Shown in pieces: positions 40,643 to 50,257 of a DNA stretch of 64,000 bases. The position numbers were made by a program, and so were the translations under genes. This DNA is from an uncultured bacterium. GTDB taxonomy: Bacteria > UBP6 > UBA1177. Location: positions 1-64,000 of the forward strand of contig CAJOFY010000006.1 in NCBI GenBank assembly GCA_905233945.1, read 5' to 3'. How positions within the stretch are numbered: position 1 is the stretch's first letter; each line of letters opens with the position of its first letter. A model generated the notes under the pieces. That model worked only from the letters and a program-made list of their open reading frames with translations, had not been told where the DNA came from and ran no database searches.

Positions 40643-41880
40643 TATTCACTTTTCCCGCTGAGAAAGTTGCCCGTTGACTCGTCTTCGTAAATGCCGAGAA
40701 GGTATGCCAGATTTATGTATTTTTCGTAGATTTTGAGCTCCAGTTCAGCCAGTTTCAGATCTTTTTTTAGGATTTTCTCCTTCAGTTTTATGACCATCAT
40801 CGGGTTTACACCTTCAATTGAGGAATATTTCTGGAGAATCCCGCTTTTTTCGATGTTTTCCTTTCTTTCGGCAAGAGTTTTATACTGCCTTATCTCTCTT
40901 TTCAGCAACAGAAGGGCAGTGCGGACTTCGGTTTTTTTGAGGCGGTTTTCGGATTCGAAATCAGCATTGTCCTCGAAAGCTTTTATTCTCTTTTTTACAA
41001 GAGAGGCCTGGTTGTTTCTGAAACCGGGAATCGAGATTGCGAAACCTATCGAGAATCCGCGTGAAGGCCTGTCGTTACGGTTGTCTGTGTCATATTCGAG
41101 CGCGATGTATTTAAGCCAGTCACGGTCTTTTGCCTCTTCGAGGGCGATTTCGTTCTGCGCGACTATCGAACGCAGAGTCTGGTAGTCGCTCTCAGCTTTC
41201 GATGCGCCGTGGATTTCAGTCAGAGATTCAGCAAATTTCTCGATATCATCAACTGAAACGATTTTTTCTCTCTCGAAAACAAGGGTTTTGTCTTCTCCCA
41301 TATCGCTTTTAACAGCGGCTTCTATTGATTCTACCGCCGATTCCGCCTCAATCCTGCGCATCTCGATCTCGGTTATTTTGTCTTCTATGTCCATTTTGTC
41401 GATTTCGGTGGTTTCTCCGGTGATTTCACCCATTTTTTCTGTTACAGAGAGCTTGTCGTCAAGGAGTTCCCGCATCGAATTGATTATTTCAAGCTCTTTT
41501 TTGTGCATTATATAGGTGACAATCGCGCTGTATCTTTCAAAGAGGACATCGGAACGGGCCGATGTGTATTCGAGTTTGTGGAGATTCTGCATGTTTTTTA
41601 TAAATTCACGCGATGATTTTGTCTCGCCGAACCCTTTAAAATAGAGCCTGAGAGCGTATTTTTGCTCCATAATGTCGAAATTTCCTGTTTCGCTTCTGAA
41701 CTCAAGTCCTTTTATTCCCGGCGTGTCTGCTGAATTTTCAATTGAATCGGTCATTGCCTTTTTTGATGTCAGGCGAGGGTCGTTTTTCGCTGCTTCGATA
41801 TATTCTGCAATTGTCAGATCGTCGCAAAAAAGAATGAACGGAATGAAAAATATGAAAAAAATTGAGAAAAACTTTTTCAT
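40642..41880 (-). CDS. TolC-like outer membrane protein
   Basis: 412 residues. A clear signal peptide (KKFFSIFFIFFIPFILFC) precedes long amphipathic helices with heptad character, and two short strands occur (DWLKYIALEYDTDNRND and RGFSIGFAISIPGF). That is the outer membrane efflux protein layout, though shorter and divergent. It would supply the outer-membrane duct for the HlyD-like protein encoded immediately upstream (4-base ATGA overlap). Confidence 0.7.
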   Translation of the reverse strand: MKKFFSIFFIFFIPFILFCDDLTIAEYIEAAKNDPRLTSKKAMTDSIENSADTPGIKGLEFRSETGNFDIMEQKYALRLYFKGFGETKSSREFIKNMQNLHKLEYTSARSDVLFERYSAIVTYIMHKKELEIINSMRELLDDKLSVTEKMGEITGETTEIDKMDIEDKITEIEMRRIEAESAVESIEAAVKSDMGEDKTLVFEREKIVSVDDIEKFAESLTEIHGASKAESDYQTLRSIVAQNEIALEEAKDRDWLKYIALEYDTDNRNDRPSRGFSIGFAISIPGFRNNQASLVKKRIKAFEDNADFESENRLKKTEVRTALLLLKREIRQYKTLAERKENIEKSGILQKYSSIEGVNPMMVIKLKEKILKKDLKLAELELKIYEKYINLAYLLGIYEDESTGNFLSGKSE

Positions 41881-43910
41881 ATTCTGCCCAGATTCATGAA
41901 TTTTGAATTTTCCTGCTGACCGAGGTCAAAAAATATGAAGAAATTTCCGCTCTCGTCGATTGCGATTCCTTCCGGTTTCAGTTCCGGAAAGTCTTTGACG
42001 AGTCCGCTTTTCCCGTTTTCGGAGAGGTAGAGTCCGCCGCACTTTTCACTGTTGCACGAAGCGGTAAAGTAGAATTTATCAGAAGAGAGCATGTAAATAT
42101 CTGAAATTCTTCTTTCATGAGGCACATCGACAAATATCGTTTTTAACTGGTTTTCGGAGATCCTTTTCTCTGCAAAAACGGTTTCGTAGCCGTCTATCTC
42201 AAAAATAACGCCGTTTTCATGAAAAAGAGGATTTTTGAAAGCGATGAAAAGCGAATTTTCGAGGACGAACATTCCTTCAATGTCGATTGTTTTTTCAGCT
42301 ATTCCTTTTTTGAGGAACTTCGCCGCTTCCGAACCTGATTCGTCTGCGAAATTTTTGAGAATTTCATAAAAATCAACCGCTTTTTCAAGTTGTGCAGCAC
42401 CGTCTGAAAAAGTGATCCTCGCCAGGATCCTTCTTTCAGGTTTGAGTTTTCCTTTTTTGGAATAACTGAGAGAAGACATAACGAGATAAGAGTTTTCACT
42501 TTCTTTTGCTATTGATTCCAAATCATTGATTTTGTTGAAATTATTTATCTCGATTTTTGTTGTTCCGCCGTCTTTATTGACCTCGAAAAGAAGCGGTGTT
42601 TTCTTTTCCGTTTCATCTGAAACGACAAGAAATTTCCCCGTTTCCGTAACAAAAACAGCGCCTGAAGCCTCGATTTTAACCTTGCCGTTCCACTGTATTG
42701 GCGTGGTGCCTGACAGAGGTTTGTTTTCCCCGTCGCCATTCCGTAGAGACGTTTCATGAAACGTCTCTACAACGGTTTGTTGCCGTGATTTATTCAGTTT
42801 TTTTTTATCCCTTTCCTTTGCGGAAAGTTTCGACTGTGTGATTGAAAACGCTTTTGCCAGATTGTCCCAGACATTGCTGCCGCAGGTTATCGAGACTTTT
42901 TCGCCGAGGATGAATCCGTTGTTTTCGGGGATTTTGACAACAATTTCTCTTCCCCAGAGAGCGATGTTCGGGTTTTTTAAAAGCCTTGCCGGAAGCGGGA
43001 TTATTCTGCCGCCGAGTCCTGTTACAACGCCGGTTATCTGCTGAGGAGACTGAGAATTCGATATTGTAAGCTCGTCACCGATTTCTATAACCGAGAACTG
43101 TGATTCGGGAATGTAACCTTTTACTAACGACGGTTCTTTGTTGACAATTGAAAGAATAGGACTGTATGCCGCGATTTTCTCGCCGCCTTTGAAGAAAACC
43201 TTTTCGCCGTTTCCGTTTTTGATAAAAACGCTGCCGACGATTCCTTCAAAAGGTGCGTAGATAGCCATGTTCGAGTTCTGTTCTTCAAGTGAAGCAAGTT
43301 CGGCTCTCAGTTTTTCCGCCTGGGCTTCTTCAGGATTTTCGCCGCTTTCGAGCATTTTGGTGTACATGCGGTTGATTTCGGCGAATTCTTTTCTGCGGTC
43401 AACTATGGCTGATTCAAGCGACTCGATCTGGATTTCTATCGGATTTTTGACTGAATCGGAGATTTTCACGCTTTTCAGCCCGCCGGAAAGTTCTTTGTTG
43501 ATTTTGAGCTGGTTTTCAAGAGTCTGTATCTGCGCCCTGAGTTCGCTTATTACTGCGCGTTCAGCCGCTTTGTTCTGCAGGATTTTCGATTTGATTTCCT
43601 TTTCGCTCAGTCCGCGTTTCGTCTCGATCTGAAGCAGCTGGCTGCGGATTTCGGCGATGCGGATGGAAAGTTCCTGACTTTCAAGTTCGGCGAGTTTCTG
43701 TCCTTTGTAGACAGTGTCGCCTTCCATTACCAGAATTTTTTTGATACTGACCGGAGTCTCTGAATTTATTATGGTTTCATTCGATTCCGCGAACCCTTGG
43801 AAAGTTGTTGTTTCGCCGCCTGAATAAAGGATTATGCCGATAACCGTTGCTATCAAAAGAGTAATGAATGTGAAAAGCAGGCCTAAACCGCGGATTTTGT
43901 CGTTATACAA
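41877..43910 (-). CDS. HlyD-like adaptor fused to a DUF3616-like C-terminal domain
   Basis: 677 residues from a TTG at 43910 with GAGGTG 5 bases upstream; the longer track ORF runs into the antisense of the next gene and is rejected. There is one membrane segment (about 10-30), then a barrel-sandwich/lipoyl half (VSIKKILVMEGDTVYKGQKLAEL), a coiled-coil hairpin and the returning half (MAIYAPFEGIVGSVFIKNG). From about 400 a second domain of about 270 residues begins, with IDIEGMFVLENSLFIAF and PEGIAIDESGNFFIFF, resembling DUF3616/phytase-like esterase propellers. The linker carries a palindromic repeat. It probably bridges inner membrane and TolC-like duct. Confidence 0.72.
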   Translation of the reverse strand: MYNDKIRGLGLLFTFITLLIATVIGIILYSGGETTTFQGFAESNETIINSETPVSIKKILVMEGDTVYKGQKLAELESQELSIRIAEIRSQLLQIETKRGLSEKEIKSKILQNKAAERAVISELRAQIQTLENQLKINKELSGGLKSVKISDSVKNPIEIQIESLESAIVDRRKEFAEINRMYTKMLESGENPEEAQAEKLRAELASLEEQNSNMAIYAPFEGIVGSVFIKNGNGEKVFFKGGEKIAAYSPILSIVNKEPSLVKGYIPESQFSVIEIGDELTISNSQSPQQITGVVTGLGGRIIPLPARLLKNPNIALWGREIVVKIPENNGFILGEKVSITCGSNVWDNLAKAFSITQSKLSAKERDKKKLNKSRQQTVVETFHETSLRNGDGENKPLSGTTPIQWNGKVKIEASGAVFVTETGKFLVVSDETEKKTPLLFEVNKDGGTTKIEINNFNKINDLESIAKESENSYLVMSSLSYSKKGKLKPERRILARITFSDGAAQLEKAVDFYEILKNFADESGSEAAKFLKKGIAEKTIDIEGMFVLENSLFIAFKNPLFHENGVIFEIDGYETVFAEKRISENQLKTIFVDVPHERRISDIYMLSSDKFYFTASCNSEKCGGLYLSENGKSGLVKDFPELKPEGIAIDESGNFFIFFDLGQQENSKFMNLGRI
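42743..42770. repeat. 28-bp perfect palindrome inside the HlyD-like gene
   Basis: Arms GTAGAGACGTTTCA and its complement meet without a spacer. It encodes VETFHETS in the linker between the two domains. A degenerate copy lies at 45420-45445. Confidence 0.85.
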
Positions 43911-43946
43911 GTAAACACCTCGAATCAAAACAGCAAAAGACCTGAA

Positions 43947-43974
43947 ATTATAATGGAAAACTGTCAGTTGTAAA
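43947..43974 (-). promoter_or_regulatory. Promoter of the HlyD-TolC-VTC-DUF4956 operon
   Basis: On minus, TTTACA (43974-43969), 16 bp, TATAAT (43952-43947); the TTG start lies 37 bases further on. Confidence 0.65.
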
Positions 43975-44088
43975 GATATTTTTTTGCTGCTTCTGAGGCA
44001 AAAAATCACTCTCGAAAAGCGTTGATAATATTTCCGAAATGAATAAAATATAAAGGTTGGTTTGTTAATTTCCGAATGGAGGTAATAA

Positions 44089-45201
44089 ATGCGAAAGATT
44101 TTGCTGATTGCGGCTCTTCTGGTTTTTGTCTCATGCAGCGGAGAAGCTGTGAGAAGGCTTGTTCCGGTGGCTGAGGAGACTCCTGATGCCGGCAATGAAA
44201 TTACTGACGTGGAAAACAGCGGAAAAACGGATGATGACATCGTGCCGGCTGAAGAAACCGGCGATTCCGGTGAAGTCAATGACCAGGAAGAGCCTGCTGT
44301 GAACGATGAAACACCTGTTGCACCTGATGAAACACCTGTAACAGACGATGAGACGCCTGAAACGGACGATGAAATGCCTGAAATTCCAGATTCCGAAGAA
44401 GAACCTGTAAACGATGAAATACCTGAAACTCCGGATGAGGATGAAGACAACGAGCCGGAACTCCCTGATATCGAATATCCAGAGTGCGGTATAGCTTTTA
44501 ACGGTTCCAACTGCAGTGCTGCCTACTGCCACACGATAGATGACTGCTGCGAAGGTGATGTCTGTGTCGCAACGGACGGATGCGGCGGTTATAAAGTTTG
44601 CAGGAGTGCATTTTTCAAGGAAAATTTTGATTCTTACACGGCAGGGTCTTTTCCTCCGAACAGTTCCGGCTGGAAGTTGAAGTACGCGGGGCAAGGTCAG
44701 TGGTATCAGATGGTTACTTCGGAACAATATATATCGCCTGAAAACAGCATGCACCTTCTTGGAAGCAAAAACTACAACAATTCAGCTGTCATGACGGCTG
44801 TCCTGCCTCAGGTTCCCGATGTGATCAATGTAGAAATGAAGATGATTACGCAGGGAGACAATGTTTCCTTTTCGCTGTGTACTTTCGAGAACGAGGCGAG
44901 CGGCAAAAACTGGGGCAACTATGATATGAAAGTCGAATTTGCTGACGGAAAGCTCCGCTATCAGATCCCTGAATGGACTGCTTACGATATTCTGCCTTCC
45001 TACGAAGCGAATGTGTGGTATAAAATCCGTTTGAAATTTAATAAGACGAGTAAAACCGTTTCAGTCTGGGTCAACGATGAACTCAAAGTCGACAAGCAGA
45101 GCGCGTCTTTCGATTCCATTTCTATTCCGAATCTCTGTCTTACATCTGATAAAAACGACAAAAAAGTTTGGTTCGACGATATCTTTGTATGGGGTGAATA
45201 A
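44089..45201 (+). CDS. Lipoprotein with acidic repeat linker and LamG/ConA-like domain
   Basis: 370 residues. Lipobox FVSC (Cys16), then an acidic linker of about 110 residues built from PDETP/DDETPE repeats. Next a Cys-rich segment (CSAAYCHTIDDCCEGDVC) and a beta-sandwich domain of about 190 residues (FFKENFDSYTAGSFPPN start, WVNDELKVDKQ, KKVWFDDIFVWGE end) that resembles concanavalin-like LamG or 3-keto-disaccharide-hydrolase-type domains. It is probably surface exposed and may bind carbohydrate. The RBS is GGAGG. Confidence 0.65.
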   Translation: MRKILLIAALLVFVSCSGEAVRRLVPVAEETPDAGNEITDVENSGKTDDDIVPAEETGDSGEVNDQEEPAVNDETPVAPDETPVTDDETPETDDEMPEIPDSEEEPVNDEIPETPDEDEDNEPELPDIEYPECGIAFNGSNCSAAYCHTIDDCCEGDVCVATDGCGGYKVCRSAFFKENFDSYTAGSFPPNSSGWKLKYAGQGQWYQMVTSEQYISPENSMHLLGSKNYNNSAVMTAVLPQVPDVINVEMKMITQGDNVSFSLCTFENEASGKNWGNYDMKVEFADGKLRYQIPEWTAYDILPSYEANVWYKIRLKFNKTSKTVSVWVNDELKVDKQSASFDSISIPNLCLTSDKNDKKVWFDDIFVWGE

Positions 45202-45329
45202 TGATTGTATGCCATAAATGGATTTGCATTTACGGCAACCGTCTGACGATTTTTCTGGATATTTAAGTGAATATTCCTAAAATAACGCGTTTTTTTGATT
45301 CAATGTTTTTTTTGATAAAGAGGTGAAAA

Positions 45330-46058
45330 ATGAAAAAAGTTCTTGTTATCGTCATTATCGTTGTAATAGTCGCCCTTTTGCTGGCCTACAAATGCAGCAG
45401 AAGCCGCGGTGATGAAGGTGTAGAGACGTTGCCTGAAACGTCTCAGCCGGAACCTGCACCAGCTCAGGAACCTGAACCTGCTCCTGCAGCTGAACCGGAA
45501 CCGGCAGCCGAAGAAGCAGCCCCTGCTGAAGAAGTAAAGGAAGAACCGGCTCCAGCACCTGCACCAGCGCCGGCACCTGTAAAAAAAGAGAAAAAAGAGC
45601 CGAGACCTGAAAAAGTTGAGAGTCCGAAACCGGAAAAAGTTGAAAAACCTGCTGAAAAACCAGCTCCGCAGGCAGCTCCGGAAGAGAAAAAGCCTGTCGC
45701 AAGAGATGAAAAAGTGCTTCCTGAAAGGCAGACACCCTCTTTGAACCGTGCTCCGTCCGATGCCGGCATTGATTCCGCCGCTGCGACAAAAGTCATTAAT
45801 GTCAGCAAAGCAGCCATCAAAAGATGCTACGACAAGGCTTTGACATCGAATCCTATGCTTAAAGGCAAAATGTCCGTAAAAATCACAATAAACGATCAGG
45901 GAAGAGTTTCCAACACCGAAGTTGTCGAAGATTCTCTTCGCGATGCCGAAGTCGCAAAGTGCGTTAAAGGCGTCATCGGAAGACTTCGTTTCCCGAAACC
46001 TGCCGGCGGAACTGCTTCAGTCACGTTCCCGTTCGCTTTTGACCCGAAAAACCAGTAG
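45330..46058 (+). CDS. TonB-like protein with AgmX/PglI-type C-terminal domain
   Basis: 242 residues: an N-terminal membrane anchor (KKVLVIVIIVVIVALLLAY), a Pro/Ala/Glu/Lys-rich linker of about 110 residues spanning the periplasm, and a C-terminal domain with AIKRCYDKALTSNPMLKGKM, VKITINDQGRVSNTEV and RLRFPKPAGGTASVTFPF. This domain is found in myxobacterial gliding and TonB-like proteins and normally carries the paired Cys seen here (IKRCY and AKCVK). It may transmit force or energy from an inner-membrane motor; no ExbB or ExbD gene is adjacent. Confidence 0.8.
   Translation: MKKVLVIVIIVVIVALLLAYKCSRSRGDEGVETLPETSQPEPAPAQEPEPAPAAEPEPAAEEAAPAEEVKEEPAPAPAPAPAPVKKEKKEPRPEKVESPKPEKVEKPAEKPAPQAAPEEKKPVARDEKVLPERQTPSLNRAPSDAGIDSAAATKVINVSKAAIKRCYDKALTSNPMLKGKMSVKITINDQGRVSNTEVVEDSLRDAEVAKCVKGVIGRLRFPKPAGGTASVTFPFAFDPKNQ
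45420..45445. repeat. Degenerate copy of the GTAGAGACGTT palindrome inside the TonB-like gene
   Basis: GAGACGTT (45423-45430) and AACGTCTC (45437-45444) remain paired around a 6-base centre. It encodes VETLPETS directly after the membrane anchor, matching VETFHETS in the HlyD-like gene. Confidence 0.7.
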
Positions 46059-46265
46059 TGCTTCTGCCGCTGCTGTCCATGCAAATGAGGTGAATCCCGA
46101 CGGAAACCTCCTTAGGTTCGGCATAGAAATTCCGGAAAAAACTTTCGAAAAATTCTCAAAAAATTAAAAATTTTTTCTAGATTGTTGCCTTAAAAATGCG
46201 TATAGCGTTCTGTGCTTATTTTTGTGAGTGAGCAGAGGTAACATAAGTAAAAAATAAAAACGGAG

Positions 46266-49200
46266 ATGAAGATGAAGATGAAGAAAGTCATGTTTTTGAT
46301 TTCAGTGTTTTTTATGGTTTTTCTTTTTGTTTCGACTGATTTTGCCGAACCGGTTTCGGGAGACAATTTTACCAAAGAGAAAAATGAAATGATGGTGGAA
46401 TCATTGAAAATAGCGGCGGAAGGCGGCAATGTCGAATCTCAAATGAACCTGGGAGAGATATATTATTACGGCTTGGGTGTGAAAGCTGATCCGAATGAAG
46501 CCGCAAAATGGTACCTTAAAGCAGCAGAACAGGGTGACGTGAAATCTCAGAGTATGCTGGCATCCATGTATATGGCCGGATTCGGCGTAAAACAGGACAC
46601 GGGTACGGGCTTGAAATGGCTGAAAAAAGCGGCTGAACAGGGTGATGAGATCTCTCAGTTCGGGCTTGGAATAATGCATCTGCTCGGTTCAGATGATCCA
46701 AAAATGCCGCAGGATGACAAGGAAGCTGCAAAATGGTTCAAAAAGGCGGCAGAAAAAGATTTTTACCCTGCTATGGTCAAGCTGGCTGAAATGTATTCTG
46801 CCGGTGTCGGAGTTGATAAGGACGAAAAAGAGGCTGCAAAATGGCGTGAGAAGGCCAAAAAAGTAGAAGGAAACTATACGGAAAGTCAGCGGGCTTTGGC
46901 AAAAGGGGATATGTCAGGAGCTTTTAAAGGCTGGATAAAAGAAACCGAAGCAGGTGATGTCGCAGCTAATTCAAATTTGAATATGTTGAAGAAAATGGGA
47001 CATTGGGACGGAAAATCCAAAGACCAGGAATTCGCCGTAACAGGTAAAATGGATCCGGAAGAAATGAGGGCGGCACTCAAGTATGTGTCGGAAGGAAAAT
47101 ATGATGAGGCGTTGAAATTATACGGAAAAGCGGCTGCTAAAGGCGATACTATCGCTAAAGAAAATGTCGAGTGGCTTAAATGGAAATCGAAAACATTGGA
47201 CGAGGTGCTGGAAGCTGCTGAAAACGGTGATGCCGGAGCGCAGTTCGATGCCGGTATGAGATATTGGGAGAAAGAAGATTCCAAAGAAGCTATGAAATGG
47301 TTCTTAAAATCGATGAAACAGGGATTTCTGCTTGCACGGGGTATCCTTAGATTTATGGCGGACGGAATAGTAAATCTGGACAAAATAGTAAAGATTTCCG
47401 GTTATGAATCAAATGCAGAAATTGCGAGAGATCCTTACGGAAATCCGCTGAATAAAGTTTCCGATAGAGAAGAAGTGAAGTCGGAAGATAAGAAAAAGCT
47501 GCTGGAAGCTGCTGAAAACGGGGATGCTGACGCTCAGTCAAAATTGGGAATCATATATTTTCATGATGAAAACAATCCTGAGGAAGCGATAAGGTGGTAT
47601 CTGAAAGCTGCAGAACAGGGAAATGTCACGGCGCAGGTAAATCTGGCAGCATCATATTTTGAAGGCTGGGGTGTAGAGAGAGACCTCAGGGAAGCCTTTA
47701 AATGGTATCTGAAAGCAGCCGAGCAGGGGAATGATATAGCCGAGGATCGCGTCGGATCAATGTATGCTTTAGGAGCTATCGGCGATCCCGATTATGAAGA
47801 AGCAAAAAAGTGGCTCGAAAAGGCGGCAGCAAAAGGATTCGCACATTCCCAGTATCTTCTCGGCAGAATGTATATTAGAGGCGACGGGGTCGAGCGTGAT
47901 GTCAAAAAAGGAATGGTGCTGGTTCGTGAAGCTGTTGAGAAAGGAGAAATTGAGGCTTCAAGATATTTATTAGATTCAGTAAGTTTTTCGGCTGATGCAA
48001 AACTGAAGTCTGAATTGTTTCTGCTTATGGCAAAAGCAGGTTTTTCTGAAGCGCAGTATGCTGTCGGTTATATGTATTACAAAGGCGAGGGGGTAGAAAA
48101 GAATTTCGATGAGGCAATGAAATGGTTTTATGCCGCATCGTATGCCGGTCATGAACAGTCTGTAAAGATAATTAACGAATTTCTTGCGTCGGAAGAAGAT
48201 GGTGATACAAAAGCTCTGAATGATCTTGTAAAAAATCCTTTTAATGCATTGTCTGAAGAAGAATTGCGGCTGAAATTCGAGAAATTTAAGAAGGATGCTT
48301 TGTCGGGGAATGTTAAGGCTCAAACCGCATTGGGAACAGCCTATGCTCTCGGTAAAGGAACTGAAAGAAATTTGGAAGAAGCTGCAAAATGGTATAAAAA
48401 AGCTGCTGAAAACGGTGATGAAGCTGCCTCGGAGCTGTTAAGTAGATTGGAGGAACAACAGAGGAAAGACACGGAAAGCAATGCCGGAGAGCCTCTGAAA
48501 TCAACAGAAAAGAAAAGCAAAAACCCTAAGAAATTTCTGATTGTTTTAATAGCTTTGATAGCTTTGATAGCTCTGGTTGTTGTAAGTAGAAATTCGAAAA
48601 TTAAAGCCAAAACGCAATACAGTATCGGCGAAAATTATGAAAAAGAACATAATTTTGAAGAAGCATTAAATTGCTATAAAAAAGCGGCGGAGCTGGGTTT
48701 GCCCGAGGCGCAGCATAAACTGGGCTCTATTTATTACTCAGCAAAAAGTTTCGAAGAAGCCTTCGAATGGTATAAGAAAGCTGCTGAACATGACAATGCC
48801 GAAGCACAGGCCGGTTTGGGACTCATGTATTACAACGGCGAAGGTGTAGAAAAGAACATTGAAGAAGCGCTCAAATGGCTGAAAAAAGCGGCTGAAAACG
48901 GAGTGGTTGAAGCGCAGAGCAGTTTGGGTGATATTTATTTCAACGAAGAAGACGGCATGCAGGACTATAAAGAAGCGTTCAACTGGTTCTATAGTGCCGC
49001 ACAGAAGAATGACGCACATGCCCAGTACTGTCTCGCAGGCATGTACTACAACGGAACTTTTGTGGATAAAAACTACAACGATGCTTTCAAATGGTTTCTC
49101 AGAGCGGCGGAACGTGATAATGCGGCTGCCCAGTTTGAATTGGGAAGAATGTTTGAAAACGGCGAAGGTGTCGAGCAAAACTGGGGCGGAGCCTTGAAAT

Positions 49201-49768
49201 GGTATAGAATGGCAGCAAAGAACGGAGAAGAAAGAGCTGCTGAAAAATTAAAGGAACTTGGCGAAGCTGCTGCAGCGCATGACGAAGGGATTCGTACCGT
49301 GGAATACAGCGGCAGCGAACAGGTTCCGTCAGCTCAGGAAGTATTGAAAACGCTGGTAGAAGCTGCTGAAAACGGAGACGAATTTGCTAAAGAAATTCTG
49401 AAATCCATAGAAAAGAAAGGTTTCTTTGAATCTAATGATGATGAGGAGCTGTATGAAGATGCGGAGGAGCCTGATTCCGAGACTGAACCTGAAGATGCAG
49501 TGACGGATGAAGCCGTGGCAAAAGAGAGTGAAATTGTGCAGGAAGCCGATGAAACGGAAAAACGCGGTTCGCTTTCTGATGCAGTGCATAAAGTCACGAC
49601 GGAGCACTCGGAAGAGCAAAAAACCGCAAAGAAGCCCTGAAATGGCTGAAAAAAGCAGCGGAACAGGATGATGATGATGCTGAAACAGTATTGGAGTCGC
49701 ACGGAAAGGCAGCACCGGAAACAATGACTGATATTGTTGAGAGAATCTTTAAAAGTCCGCATTTCTAA
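46266..49768 (+). CDS. Giant Sel1-repeat protein with central membrane segment; frameshifted near the 3' end
   Basis: The track ORF has 1124 residues (to 49640); an added -1 frame tail continues to 49768. A signal peptide (MFLISVFFMVFLFVSTDFA) is followed by more than a dozen Sel1 repeats (A..lG.mY..G.gV..d..EA.kWy.KAA). Around 757-780 is a membrane helix (FLIVLIALIALIALVVV) with Sel1 repeats on both sides, and an acidic segment follows near 1060. At an A6 run (about 49617) the frame closes in AKKP. One more A would continue into KEALKWLKKAAEQ, a further Sel1 unit, ending SPHF. Sel1 proteins are scaffolds for protein-protein contacts. Confidence 0.78.
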
Positions 49769-49820
49769 TCAGTTCGGCAGGCTGTTTTTTATTGTTTCAA
49801 AGCCGGAAAAATGAAAGAAA

Positions 49821-50255
49821 TTATCTTTTCAGTTTTTTTACCGCTTCAATTGCGGCTGAGGTTGAAAATCCGCGTGAAATAAGTTTTGGAACGAGTTTTT
49901 CCTTCTCACAGTTTCCAAGTTTCATGAGAGCTTTTTCTGCTGCTGCGAGTTCTTCTTCAAAAGGGTAGAAATCGCTCAGGTTTTTTGATGAAATGATGGC
50001 TGAACACCCTTTTTCGTAGAGTTTCTGCTTTAAATAGTTGATTCCTTTTCCTTTTGCCGCTATTTCTGCAACATATCTGCGGAGAACTTTTTCGTCATCC
50101 AAGTATTTGAATTTGTTTAGCTTTTCAATTGCTGAAGCTGTTTCTTCAGTAGTTGCTCCCTTTGCAATGATTTTCTGCCTGATTTCTTCAGAAAAATAGT
50201 CTCTTCTTGCAAGAAGTCTGCACGCGAAATCGAAAAATTTAGCTGTGGAATCCAT
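49821..50255 (-). CDS. recX: Regulatory protein RecX
   Basis: 144 residues. Three-helix repeats of the RecX fold: FACRLLARRDYFSEEIRQKI, IEKLNKFKYLDDEKVLRRYV and a final EKLVPKLISRGFSTSAAIEAV. RecX binds RecA and limits its filament. recA is not in the window. It follows the HD-domain gene by 2 bases. Confidence 0.82.
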   Translation of the reverse strand: MDSTAKFFDFACRLLARRDYFSEEIRQKIIAKGATTEETASAIEKLNKFKYLDDEKVLRRYVAEIAAKGKGINYLKQKLYEKGCSAIISSKNLSDFYPFEEELAAAEKALMKLGNCEKEKLVPKLISRGFSTSAAIEAVKKLKR

Positions 50256-50257
50256 GA

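Noticed and set aside
43911-44510. N-terminal extension of the 877-aa minus-strand ORF
   Set aside because: Residues 1-200 are Ser/Gly-rich antisense of the plus-strand lipoprotein linker; the promoter and RBS place the real start at the TTG at 43910.
46150-46180. A/T-only inverted repeat after the TonB-like gene as a terminator
   Set aside because: There is no GC stem, so it would be too weak to be called.
49610-49630. A6 run in the Sel1 gene as programmed -1 frameshifting
   Set aside because: The A-AAA-AAC heptamer is not in the zero-frame register needed for tandem slippage, so an indel or sequence error is more likely.
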